Notes under the pieces: model-generated | Told to the model about the DNA's origin: nothing | Databases searched by the model: none | What the model saw: the letters and a program-made list of their open reading frames with translations, nothing else | Position numbers and translations under genes: made by a program | Assembly: GCA_936943465.1 (NCBI GenBank) | Contig: CAKZJN010000280.1 | Span: forward strand, 1 to 11,176 | Direction: 5' to 3' | Length of the DNA stretch: 11,176 bases | Source: an uncultured Rhodoferax sp. | GTDB taxonomy: Bacteria; Pseudomonadota; Gammaproteobacteria; Burkholderiales; Burkholderiaceae_C | Shown: positions 1 through 7,416 of the stretch, one piece after another | Layout of the letters: every line of letters starts with the position of its first letter | Numbering within the stretch: the first letter of the stretch is position 1

Positions 1-866
1 ATGATGCCGACCTGCGGCACATACAGGGCACCGGCCACGCCGCACATCATGGCCGAGATGACCCAGATGGTGAGCTTGTAACCCAGCGGTGAGTAGCCGC
101 TGAACATGACGCGTGATTCGGCATCGCGAATGGCCTGCAGCACGCGGCCGAACTTGCTGGTCACCAGCCAGCGGGCCAGCAAAAAGAACAGCAACAGCGT
201 CAGCGCAGTCAACACAAACAGGGTCATGCGCATGCTCGGGGTGGCAATGGGAATATCCAGAATGCGCTTGAAATCGGTAAAGCCGTTGTTACCGCCAAAG
301 CCGGTTTCATTGCGGAAGAAGAGCAGCATGGCCGCGAACGTCATGGCCTGCGTGATGATGGAGAAGTACACGCCCTTGATGCGCGAGCGGAAAGCAAAGT
401 AGCCAAACACCAGCGCTACTACACCGGGTGCGGCCACCACCAGAATCAGCGTGGCCACAAAGCTGTCGCTCAGCAGCCAGTGCCAGGGCAACTCCTTCCA
501 GTCCAGAAACACCATGAAGTCGGGCAAGGCGCTCTTGTAGTTGCCATCCAGCCCGATCTGGCGCATGAGGTACATGCCCATGGCATAGCCGCCCAGCGCG
601 AAGAACAGGCCGTGGCCCAGCGACAAAATGCCGGTGAAGCCCCAGATCAGGTCCATGGCCAGTGCGCAGATGGCAAAGCACATGATCTTGGCCACCAGCG
701 CCACCGCAAAGTCGCTCATGTGGAACACACTGTCGGCCGGAATCAGCAGATTGAGCACCGGCACCAGCGCGCACAGCACGATCAGCGCAGCCAGCCAGGC
801 GCTCCAGGCGGCACGGCCAAGCAACGGTGCTTTTTCGGGAAGTTGAATCATGTTGGCGGCGCTCAT
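1..866 (-). CDS. urtC: Urea ABC transporter permease UrtC (partial, C-terminus outside window)
   Basis: UrtC is the second inner-membrane permease (LivM-type) of the urea importer UrtABCDE; it pairs with UrtB to form the channel fed by UrtA and powered by UrtD/UrtE. The reading frame is open from the ATG at 866 to the window edge, giving 288 residues of a protein I expect to be somewhat under 400. Visible features are several hydrophobic segments (about 20-42, 55-80, 135-160, 212-233), the LivM-type stretch WGFTGILSLGHGLFFALGGY at about 75-94, and a conserved cytoplasmic loop around 240-262 (GRVLQAIRDAESRVMFSGY) that resembles the ATPase-contacting loop of this family. The start overlaps the urtB stop as ATGA, so translation is probably coupled. 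The reading frame looks intact. The call is firm from sequence and from the urtA-urtB-urtC order. Confidence 0.95.
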   Translation of the reverse strand, partial: MSAANMIQLPEKAPLLGRAAWSAWLAALIVLCALVPVLNLLIPADSVFHMSDFAVALVAKIMCFAICALAMDLIWGFTGILSLGHGLFFALGGYAMGMYLMRQIGLDGNYKSALPDFMVFLDWKELPWHWLLSDSFVATLILVVAAPGVVALVFGYFAFRSRIKGVYFSIITQAMTFAAMLLFFRNETGFGGNNGFTDFKRILDIPIATPSMRMTLFVLTALTLLLFFLLARWLVTSKFGRVLQAIRDAESRVMFSGYSPLGYKLTIWVISAMMCGVAGALYVPQVGI

Positions 867-2455
867 GCTTCGCGTCCCTTCATCGCAAAGATACCTTGGG
901 GGCGTTTCTGGATGAACACAATGATCAGCACCAGCACCGCAATCTTGGCCAGCACGGCACCGGTCCAACCCTCCAGAAACTTATTCAATATGCCCAGGCC
1001 CAGTGCGGCATAGACGGTACCGGCCAATTGGCCCACGCCGCCCAGCACCACTACCATGAACGCATCGACGATGTAGCCTTGACCGAGGTCCGGCCCCACA
1101 TTGCCGACCTGACTCAAAGCGCAGCCAGCCAGCCCGGCAATGCCAGAACCCAGCGCAAAGGCATAGGTATCAATCCGCGCAGTGTTCACGCCCATGCACG
1201 CAGCAATCGGGCGGTTCTGCGTGACACCCCGCACAAACAGACCGAGCCGTGTCTTGCCAATCATGAAAGCCACCGCCGCCAGTACAAAGAAGGCGAAGCC
1301 CACAATCACCAGCCGGTTGTAGGGCAGAGACAAGTTGCCCAGCACCTGCATGCCACCACTCATCCAACTCGGGTTTTCAACGCCAACGTTCTGCGCACCA
1401 AACAGCGTGCGCACCAATTGCATCAGCATCAGGCTGATACCCCAGGTAGCCAAGAGCGTCTCCAGCGGACGGCCGTACAGAAAGCGAATCACACTGCGTT
1501 CCAGCGCAGCACCGACCAGTGCTGAAGCCATAAAGGCCACCGGCACCGAGGCCAGCAAATACCAGTCGAATGCACCGGGGAAAAACTTCTGGAACACGCC
1601 CTGCACCACATAGGTGGCATAGGCGCCGATCATCATGAGCTCGCCGTGGGCCATGTTGATCACGCCCATCAGGCCGTAGGTGATGGCCAGCCCCAGCGCG
1701 ACCAGCAGCAGGATGGAGCCCAAACTGATGCCGCTAAAGATCGCACCGAGCCGGTCACCCCAGGCCAGCGTGGCTTCCACCTTACGCAGGCTGTTGCCCA
1801 ACGCCACTTTGACATCGGACTCGGTTTCGACTTGCAGACGCTCCATCAGCAGCGTCTTGGTGGCGGCCTGCGCGCTCTGGCCCAGCAGGGCTGCGGCCTC
1901 CAGACGCTTGGCCTTGTCGCTGCTACCGAGCAAGGCGGCGGCACGCAACTGGCCCAACTGGTCTTTCAGTTCGGCATTGGCCTCTTGCGAAAAGGCCTTG
2001 TCCAGCAGCACCAGGCTGCTTTCATCGACATTGCCTTGCAGGGTCTTGATGGCAGCGCGACGCACCGCCTCGTCGGGTGACAGCAATTTGAGCGTCGCAA
2101 GCGCAGAGTCAAGCTCACCCCGCATGCGGTTGTTATTCATGACATCTTCGGCACTATCGGGGAGCGCAACGGGCGCCCCCGTGACCGGGTCAGCACCCTG
2201 GTCGCCGTTCACGATGACGGGACTGCCCGCCACCACTTTCACTGCGTCATCGGACAGCGCCTGAATGAACGCAACGGTTTTTTCATCGGGTTTGGCCACT
2301 GCAGCCCGCAGTGCCTCGATCCGTGCATCGCCTTCGCCAATAGCAATGGCTTTGGCTTCGTCAGTAGTCAGCGCATGGGCACCGACGGAGAGCAGCAAAG
2401 CAGCAATGACCAAAAGTTTTCGCATAAATGTTTTCGTAGTTGTCTGCGTACCCAT
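863..2455 (-). CDS. urtB: Urea ABC transporter permease UrtB with N-terminal periplasmic helical-repeat extension
   Basis: UrtB is the LivH-type permease of the urea importer. The protein is about 530 residues, far longer than a plain LivH permease (about 300). Numbered from the ATG at 2455: residues 12-28 are a cleavable-looking signal peptide (MRKLLVIAALLLSVGAHA); about 110-228 is an alanine/leucine-rich helical region that reads like HEAT-type repeats; about 235-525 is the permease, with the LivH signature YGLMGVINMAHGELMMIGAY at about 260-279 and LGGVGQLAGT near 471-480. The N-terminal extension should be periplasmic. The start is uncertain. A TTG lies at 2458, an ATG at 2455 (with a weak AGG about 7 nt upstream) and another ATG at 2425 that would begin exactly at the signal peptide. 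The stop overlaps the urtC start by 4 bp. It follows urtA after a 186-bp structured gap. Confidence 0.93.
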   Translation of the reverse strand: MGTQTTTKTFMRKLLVIAALLLSVGAHALTTDEAKAIAIGEGDARIEALRAAVAKPDEKTVAFIQALSDDAVKVVAGSPVIVNGDQGADPVTGAPVALPDSAEDVMNNNRMRGELDSALATLKLLSPDEAVRRAAIKTLQGNVDESSLVLLDKAFSQEANAELKDQLGQLRAAALLGSSDKAKRLEAAALLGQSAQAATKTLLMERLQVETESDVKVALGNSLRKVEATLAWGDRLGAIFSGISLGSILLLVALGLAITYGLMGVINMAHGELMMIGAYATYVVQGVFQKFFPGAFDWYLLASVPVAFMASALVGAALERSVIRFLYGRPLETLLATWGISLMLMQLVRTLFGAQNVGVENPSWMSGGMQVLGNLSLPYNRLVIVGFAFFVLAAVAFMIGKTRLGLFVRGVTQNRPIAACMGVNTARIDTYAFALGSGIAGLAGCALSQVGNVGPDLGQGYIVDAFMVVVLGGVGQLAGTVYAALGLGILNKFLEGWTGAVLAKIAVLVLIIVFIQKRPQGIFAMKGREA

Positions 2456-2458
2456 CAA

Positions 2459-2644
2459 GCAACCTGACTCAGGACGGCATGGCGCTCCGCTACCGGTAGG
2501 AAGAGGAGGCGCCCGCTTCCGCGGGCGGTTTTCTGGCGATTGGAAGGAGCGTAGCGAGCGGGTCGAGGTGGCGTCTGAAGCGCGGAACCGTACAAGCGTA
2601 CGGCGAGCACTGCAGGACGTCAGATCGGCCCGCGCAGTAGCTCC
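2459..2644. repeat. Structured urtA-urtB intercistronic element, possibly a dispersed repeat
   Basis: This 186-bp gap lies inside an otherwise tight operon and holds no plausible gene. It is GC-rich and full of short inverted repeats: a 10-bp perfect palindrome CTACCGGTAG (2490-2499), a 7-bp stem with TTCC loop (2510-2527), and CCGTAC-aagc-GTACGG (2588-2603). Between the last two are GAGCG/GCGAGCG-type runs (2547-2560). Spacers of this kind between the binding-protein gene and the permease genes of ABC operons (REP elements between malE and malF are the classic case) stabilise upstream mRNA and help the binding protein exceed the permeases. Applying that here is inference. The style resembles dispersed intergenic repeats of Comamonadaceae genomes, which I cannot confirm without a genome search. 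Confidence 0.45.
2510..2532 (+). terminator. Hairpin plus T-run, terminator-like on the plus strand
   Basis: CGCCCGC (2510-2516) pairs with GCGGGCG (2521-2527) around a TTCC loop, followed by G and then TTTT (2529-2532). The shape is that of a small intrinsic terminator, but in the plus orientation, against the urt operon. No plus-strand gene ends nearby, so it may only block antisense transcripts or act as an RNA stem on the urt message. The T-run is short, so efficiency is doubtful. Confidence 0.3.
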
Positions 2645-3907
2645 TTACTTCGCCACAGGCTCATCAGGCTTCTTGTCATTGCCTTCGATGAACGGAGACC
2701 ATGGCTTGGCTTTCACAGGACCGGGTGTCTTCCACACCACGTTGAACTGGCCGTCTGCCTTCACTTCGCCGATGAACACCGACTTGTGCAGGTGGTGGTT
2801 CTTGGGATCCATCGTGCTGGTGATACCGCTCGGTGCCTTGAAGGTCTGTCCGGCCATGGCCTTGATGACGGCATCCACATCGGTAGTCTTCGCCTTCTCA
2901 ACCGCTTGCTTCCACATGTTGATGCCGATGTAGGTCGCTTCCATCGGGTCGTTGGTCAGAGGCTTGTCCTTGTGACCGGCAATGCCCTTGGCCTTGGCGT
3001 AGTCAGACCACTTCTTGATGAACTCGGTGTTGGTCGGGTTCTTGATGGACATGAAGTAGTTCCAGGCGGCCAGGTGGCCCACCAGCGGCTTGGTGTCCAC
3101 ACCGCGCAGTTCTTCTTCACCCACGCTGAAGGCCACCACCGGCACGTCCTTGGCCTTCAGGCCAGCGTTGCCCAGTTCCTTGTAGAAGGGCACATTGGAG
3201 TCACCGTTGATGGTGGACACCACAGCGGTCTTGCCACCGGCTGCAAACTTCTTCACGTCAGCCACGATGGTTTGGTAATCGGAGTGGCCGAAGGGGGTGT
3301 ATTTTTCGTCGATGTCAGACTCTTTCACGCCCTTGGACTTCAGGTAGGCGCGCAGGATCTTGTTGGTGGTGCGGGGGTACACATAGTCGGTGCCCAGCAA
3401 AACCCAGCGCTTGGCGCCGCCACCTTCTTTGCTCATCAGGTAGTCCACCGCAGGAATAGCCTGCTGGTTAGGAGCCGCACCGGTATAGAACACGTTCTTG
3501 GAGAGTTCTTCGCCTTCGTATTGCACGGGGTAGAACAGCAGGCCGTTCAGTTCTTCAACGACCGGCAGCACGGACTTGCGGGACACGGAAGTCCAGCAGC
3601 CGAAGATCACGGCGACCTTGTCTTGTGTCAGCAGTTGCTTGGTCTTTTCTGCAAACAGGGGCCAGTTGGAAGCGGGGTCGACGACCACGGGTTCCAGCTT
3701 CTTGCCCAGCACACCGCCCTTGGCGTTGATCTCATCAATAGCCATGAGCACGGTGTCTTTCAACACCGTTTCAGAGATGGCCATGGTGCCCGAAAGGCTG
3801 TGCAGAACACCCACCTTGATGGTGTCTGCGGCGTACGCTGGCAATGCCGACAGCGTGGTGAGGGCGGCGGCGACGCTAAGTGCCTTGAGGGTAAATCGAC
3901 GTTGCAT
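2645..3907 (-). CDS. urtA: Urea ABC transporter substrate-binding protein UrtA
   Basis: UrtA is the periplasmic urea-binding protein that delivers urea to UrtBC. The product is 420 residues, the usual length for the family. It starts with a signal peptide (MQRRFTLKALSVAAALTTL..., predicted cleavage after AYA at residue 26). The RRFTLK stretch is twin-arginine-like but not a full Tat consensus, so Sec export is as likely. The mature start DTIKVGVLHSLSGTMAISE and the stretch VEELNGLLFYPVQYEGEE are typical of the UrtA/AmiC-like branch of type I periplasmic binding proteins. The ATG at 3907 has GGAG 9 nt upstream. It is first in the urtABC operon and lies directly downstream of a sigma-54 element and an NtrC-type dyad, so nitrogen-limitation control is likely. 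No frameshift or missing region is seen. Confidence 0.96.
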   Translation of the reverse strand: MQRRFTLKALSVAAALTTLSALPAYAADTIKVGVLHSLSGTMAISETVLKDTVLMAIDEINAKGGVLGKKLEPVVVDPASNWPLFAEKTKQLLTQDKVAVIFGCWTSVSRKSVLPVVEELNGLLFYPVQYEGEELSKNVFYTGAAPNQQAIPAVDYLMSKEGGGAKRWVLLGTDYVYPRTTNKILRAYLKSKGVKESDIDEKYTPFGHSDYQTIVADVKKFAAGGKTAVVSTINGDSNVPFYKELGNAGLKAKDVPVVAFSVGEEELRGVDTKPLVGHLAAWNYFMSIKNPTNTEFIKKWSDYAKAKGIAGHKDKPLTNDPMEATYIGINMWKQAVEKAKTTDVDAVIKAMAGQTFKAPSGITSTMDPKNHHLHKSVFIGEVKADGQFNVVWKTPGPVKAKPWSPFIEGNDKKPDEPVAK

Positions 3908-3933
3908 ATTCGTTAGCTCCGAGGTTGATAAAA

Positions 3934-3986
3934 CAAATCAGGTTCCTAGCCTGGCAAATTCAGCAGGATTGCTTGAGGCAAATCAG
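3934..3986. repeat. Three iterated CAAATCAG-like motifs in the urtA leader
   Basis: CAAATCAG occurs at 3934-3941 and 3979-3986, and CAAATTCAG at 3955-3963, all in the same direction (CTGATTTG on the urtA strand). Start-to-start spacing is 21 and 24 bp, about two helical turns. They sit between the predicted sigma-54 promoter and the urtA start, mostly in the predicted 5' untranslated region. They could be operator sites for an accessory regulator or RNA-level sites, or chance in a short AT-richer stretch. Confidence 0.35.
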
Positions 3987-3991
3987 TTTTA

Positions 3992-4006
3992 GCAAGAGCC
4001 ATGCCC
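3992..4006 (-). promoter_or_regulatory. Sigma-54 (RpoN) -24/-12 promoter for urtABC
   Basis: Read on the minus strand, GGGCAT-GGCTC-TTGC is followed by TAAAA. Against the RpoN consensus TGGCAC-N5-TTGC it keeps the essential GG and GC with exact spacing and differs at the first and last bases of the -24 block. Transcription would start near 3980, leaving a leader of about 73 nt before the urtA ATG. Placement just upstream of a nitrogen-scavenging operon, next to an NtrC-type dyad, supports the call. It is sequence-based only. Confidence 0.65.
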
Positions 4007-4035
4007 GATTTGTGCACCGCACAACAAGGTGGCGC

Positions 4036-4052
4036 CGCACTTATTCAGTGCA
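4036..4052. promoter_or_regulatory. Probable NtrC binding site upstream of urtA
   Basis: The dyad GCAC-TTATTCA-GTGC (4037-4051) has the GCAC-N7-GTGC geometry of the NtrC consensus TGCACC-N4-TGGTGCA, with the outer base kept on one side. Its centre is about 64 bp upstream of the predicted urtA start, closer than many NtrC enhancers but within a usable range. A second, overlapping GCAC-N6-GTGC (4050-4063) is off spacing by one. Binding by NtrC rather than another regulator is inferred from geometry and context. Confidence 0.5.
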
Positions 4053-4103
4053 CGCTTAAGTGCGATACTCGTGCAAAATTAAGTGACCACAGTCAAAGAG
4101 ACG

Positions 4104-4110
4104 AAGGAAA
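4104..4110 (+). promoter_or_regulatory. Ribosome binding site that decides the start of the CxxCH chemoreceptor
   Basis: AAGGAAA lies 7 nt before the ATG at 4118. The same frame is open back to an ATG at 4001, but that ATG has no such site, overlaps the urtA sigma-54 element, and would add 39 unlikely residues ahead of a normal receptor N-terminus (a short tail, then the first membrane helix). Confidence 0.75.
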
Positions 4111-4117
4111 CCTTTTC

Positions 4118-5656
4118 ATGGCGCTCCAAACCAATTCCAGGATCTGGGTTCAGCTTTTGACGACCATGGCTGCCGCTTTGGTGTGTGTTTGGATTCTCGT
4201 CATCCTGTGGCAGGGTTACACGTCACGTCAGGCGGCACTGGCGCAAGCACAAGACTTCTCACTCAGCATGCACGACGCCACCATGGCCGGCCTGACCGGC
4301 ATGATGGTGACCGGAACCGTGGCCCAACGCGACGTGTTTCTGGACCAGGTGAAACAACTCGGCTCCATTCGCGATGTACGCGTGTTGCGCGGTGAAAACG
4401 TCAGCAAATTATTTGGCCCGGGCAACATCAAAAACGCGGCCACCCCCGACGCGGAAGAAAACGCCGTGCTGCAAAGTGGCAAAGAGGCCATTGGCGTCGA
4501 ATCGGATGCAACCGGCGAATACCTGCGTGCCATCCGCCCCGTCATCGCCCTGAAGAACTCGCTTGGCAAGGACTGCACCACCTGCCACGTTGTGCCCGAA
4601 GGCACGGTGCTGGGCGCGGTGAGCATGAAAGTGTCGCTCGACAAGGTGAATGAAGAACTGCGCAGCCAACGCATCAATTCCATTCTCGCGGCCATCTTCA
4701 CCAGCAGCGTGGTGCTGGCCCTGATCTATCCGTTCATCCGCAAGAAAGTTACCCAGCCCCTTGAAAAAGGAGTGACGGTTGCCCGTGGCATTGCAGCCGG
4801 TGACCTGAGCCAGGACATCGTGGTGGACTCACGCAACGAAGTGGGTGAATTGCAAAGCGCCTTGCATGAAATGAATCAGGGACTGATCCGAATCGTGCGG
4901 CAGGTGCGCAGCGGCACCGATACCATCTTCAGTGCCTCCCGCGACATTGCCAACGGCAACACCGACCTGTCCCACCGCACCGAGGCGCAGGCCAGCACGC
5001 TGGAAAGCACGGCATCCTCCATGCAGGCGTTGACCGAAGCTGTGAACCAGACCGCCGATGAGGCGCGGCGCGCCAACCAACTGGCCCAGTCCGCCTCCGA
5101 AGTGGCCGTGCGTGGCGGTGCCGTGGTGTCCGAGGTGGTCAACACCATGGAGTCGATCAACCAGTCTTCACGCAAGATTGTGGACATCATTGGTGTGATT
5201 GATGGCATCGCCTTTCAGACCAACATCCTGGCGCTCAATGCCGCCGTAGAAGCGGCGCGTGCCGGAGAGCAGGGGCGCGGCTTTGCCGTGGTGGCGTCTG
5301 AGGTGCGCAGCTTGGCGCAGCGTTCAGCCGAGGCCGCCAAAGAAATCAAGAAACTGATTGATGACTCGGTCACCAAAGTGGACGCTGGCGGAACCTTGGT
5401 GCACCAAGCCGGTGCCACCATGAATGAGATTGTGGAAAGCATCCGCCACGTGACCGACATCATGGGCAACATTGCTGACGCCAGCAGCTACCAGACCGAG
5501 GGCATCCAGCGCGTCAACGAAGCGGTCAATGACATGAACCACGTGACCCAGCAAAACGCTGCGCTGGTTGAAGAAGCCGCCGCTGCCGCCCAGTCGCTGC
5601 AGGATCAGGCGGCCCAACTGGAAGACGTGGTCAGCATCTTCAAGACAAAGGCCTAA
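4118..5656 (+). CDS. Methyl-accepting chemotaxis protein with a periplasmic c-type haem motif
   Basis: This 512-residue transmembrane chemoreceptor signals through CheW/CheA to flagella. Order of parts: membrane helix about 12-32; periplasmic domain about 33-187; membrane helix about 188-207; HAMP about 208-262; coiled-coil signalling domain about 270-505. The signalling hairpin tip reads DGIAFQTNILALNAAVEAAR (362-381) and then GEQGRGFAVVASEVR (383-397), the canonical CheA/CheW-contacting segment. The periplasmic domain carries C153-T-T-C156-H157, a c-type haem attachment motif, near its membrane-proximal end. This matches in position and size the haem-bearing periplasmic sensor domains of Geobacter chemoreceptors such as GSU0935 and GSU0582 (recalled family knowledge). 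A redox, oxygen or NO sensing role is inferred. There is no C-terminal CheR-tethering pentapeptide. The gene diverges from urtA, and its stop overlaps that of the kinase gene on the other strand. Confidence 0.93.
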   Translation: MALQTNSRIWVQLLTTMAAALVCVWILVILWQGYTSRQAALAQAQDFSLSMHDATMAGLTGMMVTGTVAQRDVFLDQVKQLGSIRDVRVLRGENVSKLFGPGNIKNAATPDAEENAVLQSGKEAIGVESDATGEYLRAIRPVIALKNSLGKDCTTCHVVPEGTVLGAVSMKVSLDKVNEELRSQRINSILAAIFTSSVVLALIYPFIRKKVTQPLEKGVTVARGIAAGDLSQDIVVDSRNEVGELQSALHEMNQGLIRIVRQVRSGTDTIFSASRDIANGNTDLSHRTEAQASTLESTASSMQALTEAVNQTADEARRANQLAQSASEVAVRGGAVVSEVVNTMESINQSSRKIVDIIGVIDGIAFQTNILALNAAVEAARAGEQGRGFAVVASEVRSLAQRSAEAAKEIKKLIDDSVTKVDAGGTLVHQAGATMNEIVESIRHVTDIMGNIADASSYQTEGIQRVNEAVNDMNHVTQQNAALVEEAAAAAQSLQDQAAQLEDVVSIFKTKA

Positions 5657-7416
5657 ACCGCAGCCGTTTGCCCGGCCTTACTGGTCGCGCTCCCGATCAG
5701 CGCCCGCAGTTTGGTTGCGTCAAACGGTTTGGAAATGAAGTCGTCCATGCCGGCTTCAAAGCAGGCCAGTCGGTCCGCCTCCATGGCGTTGGCCGTAATC
5801 GCGATGATGGGGGTGCGCTTACCGTCCGCCTCCATGGCACGTATCTGCCGGGTCGCGTCCAGGCCGCCCAACTCCGGCATTTGCATATCCATCAAGACGA
5901 GGTCAAATTCCTGCAGCGCATACTCGGCCACCGCCTCCAGACCGTTTTGGGCCAGCACCACCGTGTGCCCCCATCGCTGCAGCAGCGCGATGGCAAGGCG
6001 CTGATTGATGGGGTGGTCTTCGGCCAGCAATATATGCAGTGCGGCCGTATCGGCCGTAGCCGATGCGCCCAGCGGAGCCATGGATGCAGACAGCGGGTCC
6101 ATCCGTGACCGCCCCAGCATGATCGTGAACTGAAAGCAGCTTCCCACACCGGGTTCACTCTCCACGCCGATACGCCCTCCCATCAGTTCTGCAAGTCGCG
6201 CGCAAATGGTGAGCCCGAGCCCCGTCCCGCCGTACTTGCGGGTGGTTGAGGTATCCGCCTGACTGAAGGCCTCAAATATGGCGCTCTGCTTGTCTGGAGA
6301 AATGCCGATGCCCGTGTCCCGCACCGCCACCTGCAGTTCCCACTGTTCACCGGCCCGCTCTGTGACCGCAGCGGTCACGGACACCGTCCCCTGCGTGGTG
6401 AACTTGATCGCGTTGTCACACAAATTCAAAACAATCTGGCGCAGCCGCACCGGGTCGCCCATGGCCCAATCGGGTAAGCCATCGCCAATGTCGCAACGCA
6501 GGGCCAAGCCCTTGGCCACCGCCCGCACTTGGGTGGACTGCACCGCTTGCACGATGACCGACGCAGGAGAAAACGGCACATGCTCGATATGGAGCTTTCC
6601 AGCCTCGATCTTGGACAAGTCCAGAATCTCATTCAAGATCACCAGCAAGGACTCGGCAGATACCTTCACCATGCTGAGATGCTCGCGCTGCAGCGACTCG
6701 AGCTGCGTTTCCAGCAGCAGATCGGTAAGCCCCAGAATGCCGTTCATCGGCGTTCGAATTTCATGGCTCATGTTGGCCAGAAACTCACTCTTGGCACGGT
6801 TGGCGCCTTCGGCAAGCCGCGTGGCTTCGCGCAACGCCGCGTCGGCCCGCTTGCGCTCACTGATGTCCCGCAGGAAAGCCACCAGGTACCGTTGGTCGAT
6901 CCCGGTAACCGTTACTTCCAGATCAACCCAATGTCCGTCGCGATGGCGATGCCGGGTTTCAAACCGTTCATGTCCTTTTTGAACGATCCGCTGGACCTGC
7001 GCCCTGATTTGCGGCATCTTGGCGACCGCTTCAAAGTCGGCGATGCACATCGACATGACCTCAGCACGCGCATAACCCAGCATGTTGCAGTAACCGGGGT
7101 TCACATCCACAAAATTGCCATCGGCGTCCAGCACCCAATAGCCTTCGTTGGTGCTGTCGATGGCCCGCTCCGCGAATTGAACTTTGCGACTCAAGTGCAG
7201 AAACAGCGGATGGGCCAAACCCATCACGAATGCGCTAAAGACTGCGGCCACCAGCACGGCAATGGCCTCAGGAGAAAAAGTGCCCCCGGGCTGCACATCG
7301 CGCACAAACCATTCAACGATCAGCAAGCCAACGAAAACCACGCAACCGAGCAGGCCCGTATACAGCCAACGGGCACCCGAATGTTGTTCAGTTTGATGCT
7401 GATGCCCTTCTTCCAC
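5653..7416 (-). CDS. Hybrid sensor histidine kinase (2 TM, PAS, HisKA, HATPase, REC)
   Basis: This is a 587-residue membrane-anchored hybrid kinase. Two membrane helices (about 18-38 and 50-75) enclose only about a dozen periplasmic residues, so sensing probably lies in the membrane or the cytoplasmic PAS domain (about 80-190; DSTNEGYWVLDADGNFVDVN, ending FLRDISERKRAD). The H-box is FLANMSHEIRTPMNGILG with H218. The ATPase shows N-box NLCDNAIKF (331-339), G1 DTGIGI (367-372) and G2 GGTGLGL (396-402). The C-terminal receiver has acidic D467, phospho-acceptor D510 in LVLMDMQMPE, T541 and K563, so all key residues are present. No DNA-binding output or Hpt domain is seen, so phosphate must pass to an Hpt or regulator elsewhere. 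The start is a GTG at 7416 with AGAGGGG 8 nt upstream; the ATG at 7424 is out of frame. It lies 157 bp downstream of the VF530 gene. The target is unknown. Confidence 0.93.
   Translation of the reverse strand: MEEGHQHQTEQHSGARWLYTGLLGCVVFVGLLIVEWFVRDVQPGGTFSPEAIAVLVAAVFSAFVMGLAHPLFLHLSRKVQFAERAIDSTNEGYWVLDADGNFVDVNPGYCNMLGYARAEVMSMCIADFEAVAKMPQIRAQVQRIVQKGHERFETRHRHRDGHWVDLEVTVTGIDQRYLVAFLRDISERKRADAALREATRLAEGANRAKSEFLANMSHEIRTPMNGILGLTDLLLETQLESLQREHLSMVKVSAESLLVILNEILDLSKIEAGKLHIEHVPFSPASVIVQAVQSTQVRAVAKGLALRCDIGDGLPDWAMGDPVRLRQIVLNLCDNAIKFTTQGTVSVTAAVTERAGEQWELQVAVRDTGIGISPDKQSAIFEAFSQADTSTTRKYGGTGLGLTICARLAELMGGRIGVESEPGVGSCFQFTIMLGRSRMDPLSASMAPLGASATADTAALHILLAEDHPINQRLAIALLQRWGHTVVLAQNGLEAVAEYALQEFDLVLMDMQMPELGGLDATRQIRAMEADGKRTPIIAITANAMEADRLACFEAGMDDFISKPFDATKLRALIGSATSKAGQTAAV

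Noticed and set aside
1170..1613. Short open frames inside urtB in other frames
   Set aside because: They lie wholly within a well-supported gene, lack ribosome sites and resemble no protein family.
2786..3916. Long plus-strand open frame (376 codons) opposite urtA
   Set aside because: It is antisense to a clear UrtA gene, its product is His/Val/Gly-rich with no family features, and high GC content creates such shadow frames. The same holds for long frames opposite the kinase (6529-7596) and the large receptor (8263-9333, 9532-10698).
4042..4068. Possible flagellar sigma-28 promoter (TGCGATAC as -10) for the CxxCH chemoreceptor
   Set aside because: Only the CGATA core matches GCCGATAA, and the -35 position reads TATT instead of TAAA, so support is too weak to call.
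4001..4117. Longer start for the CxxCH chemoreceptor at the ATG at 4001
   Set aside because: It has no ribosome site, overlaps the urtA sigma-54 element and NtrC-type dyad, and would add 39 residues unlike a receptor N-terminus. The ATG at 4118 has AAGGAAA at good spacing.
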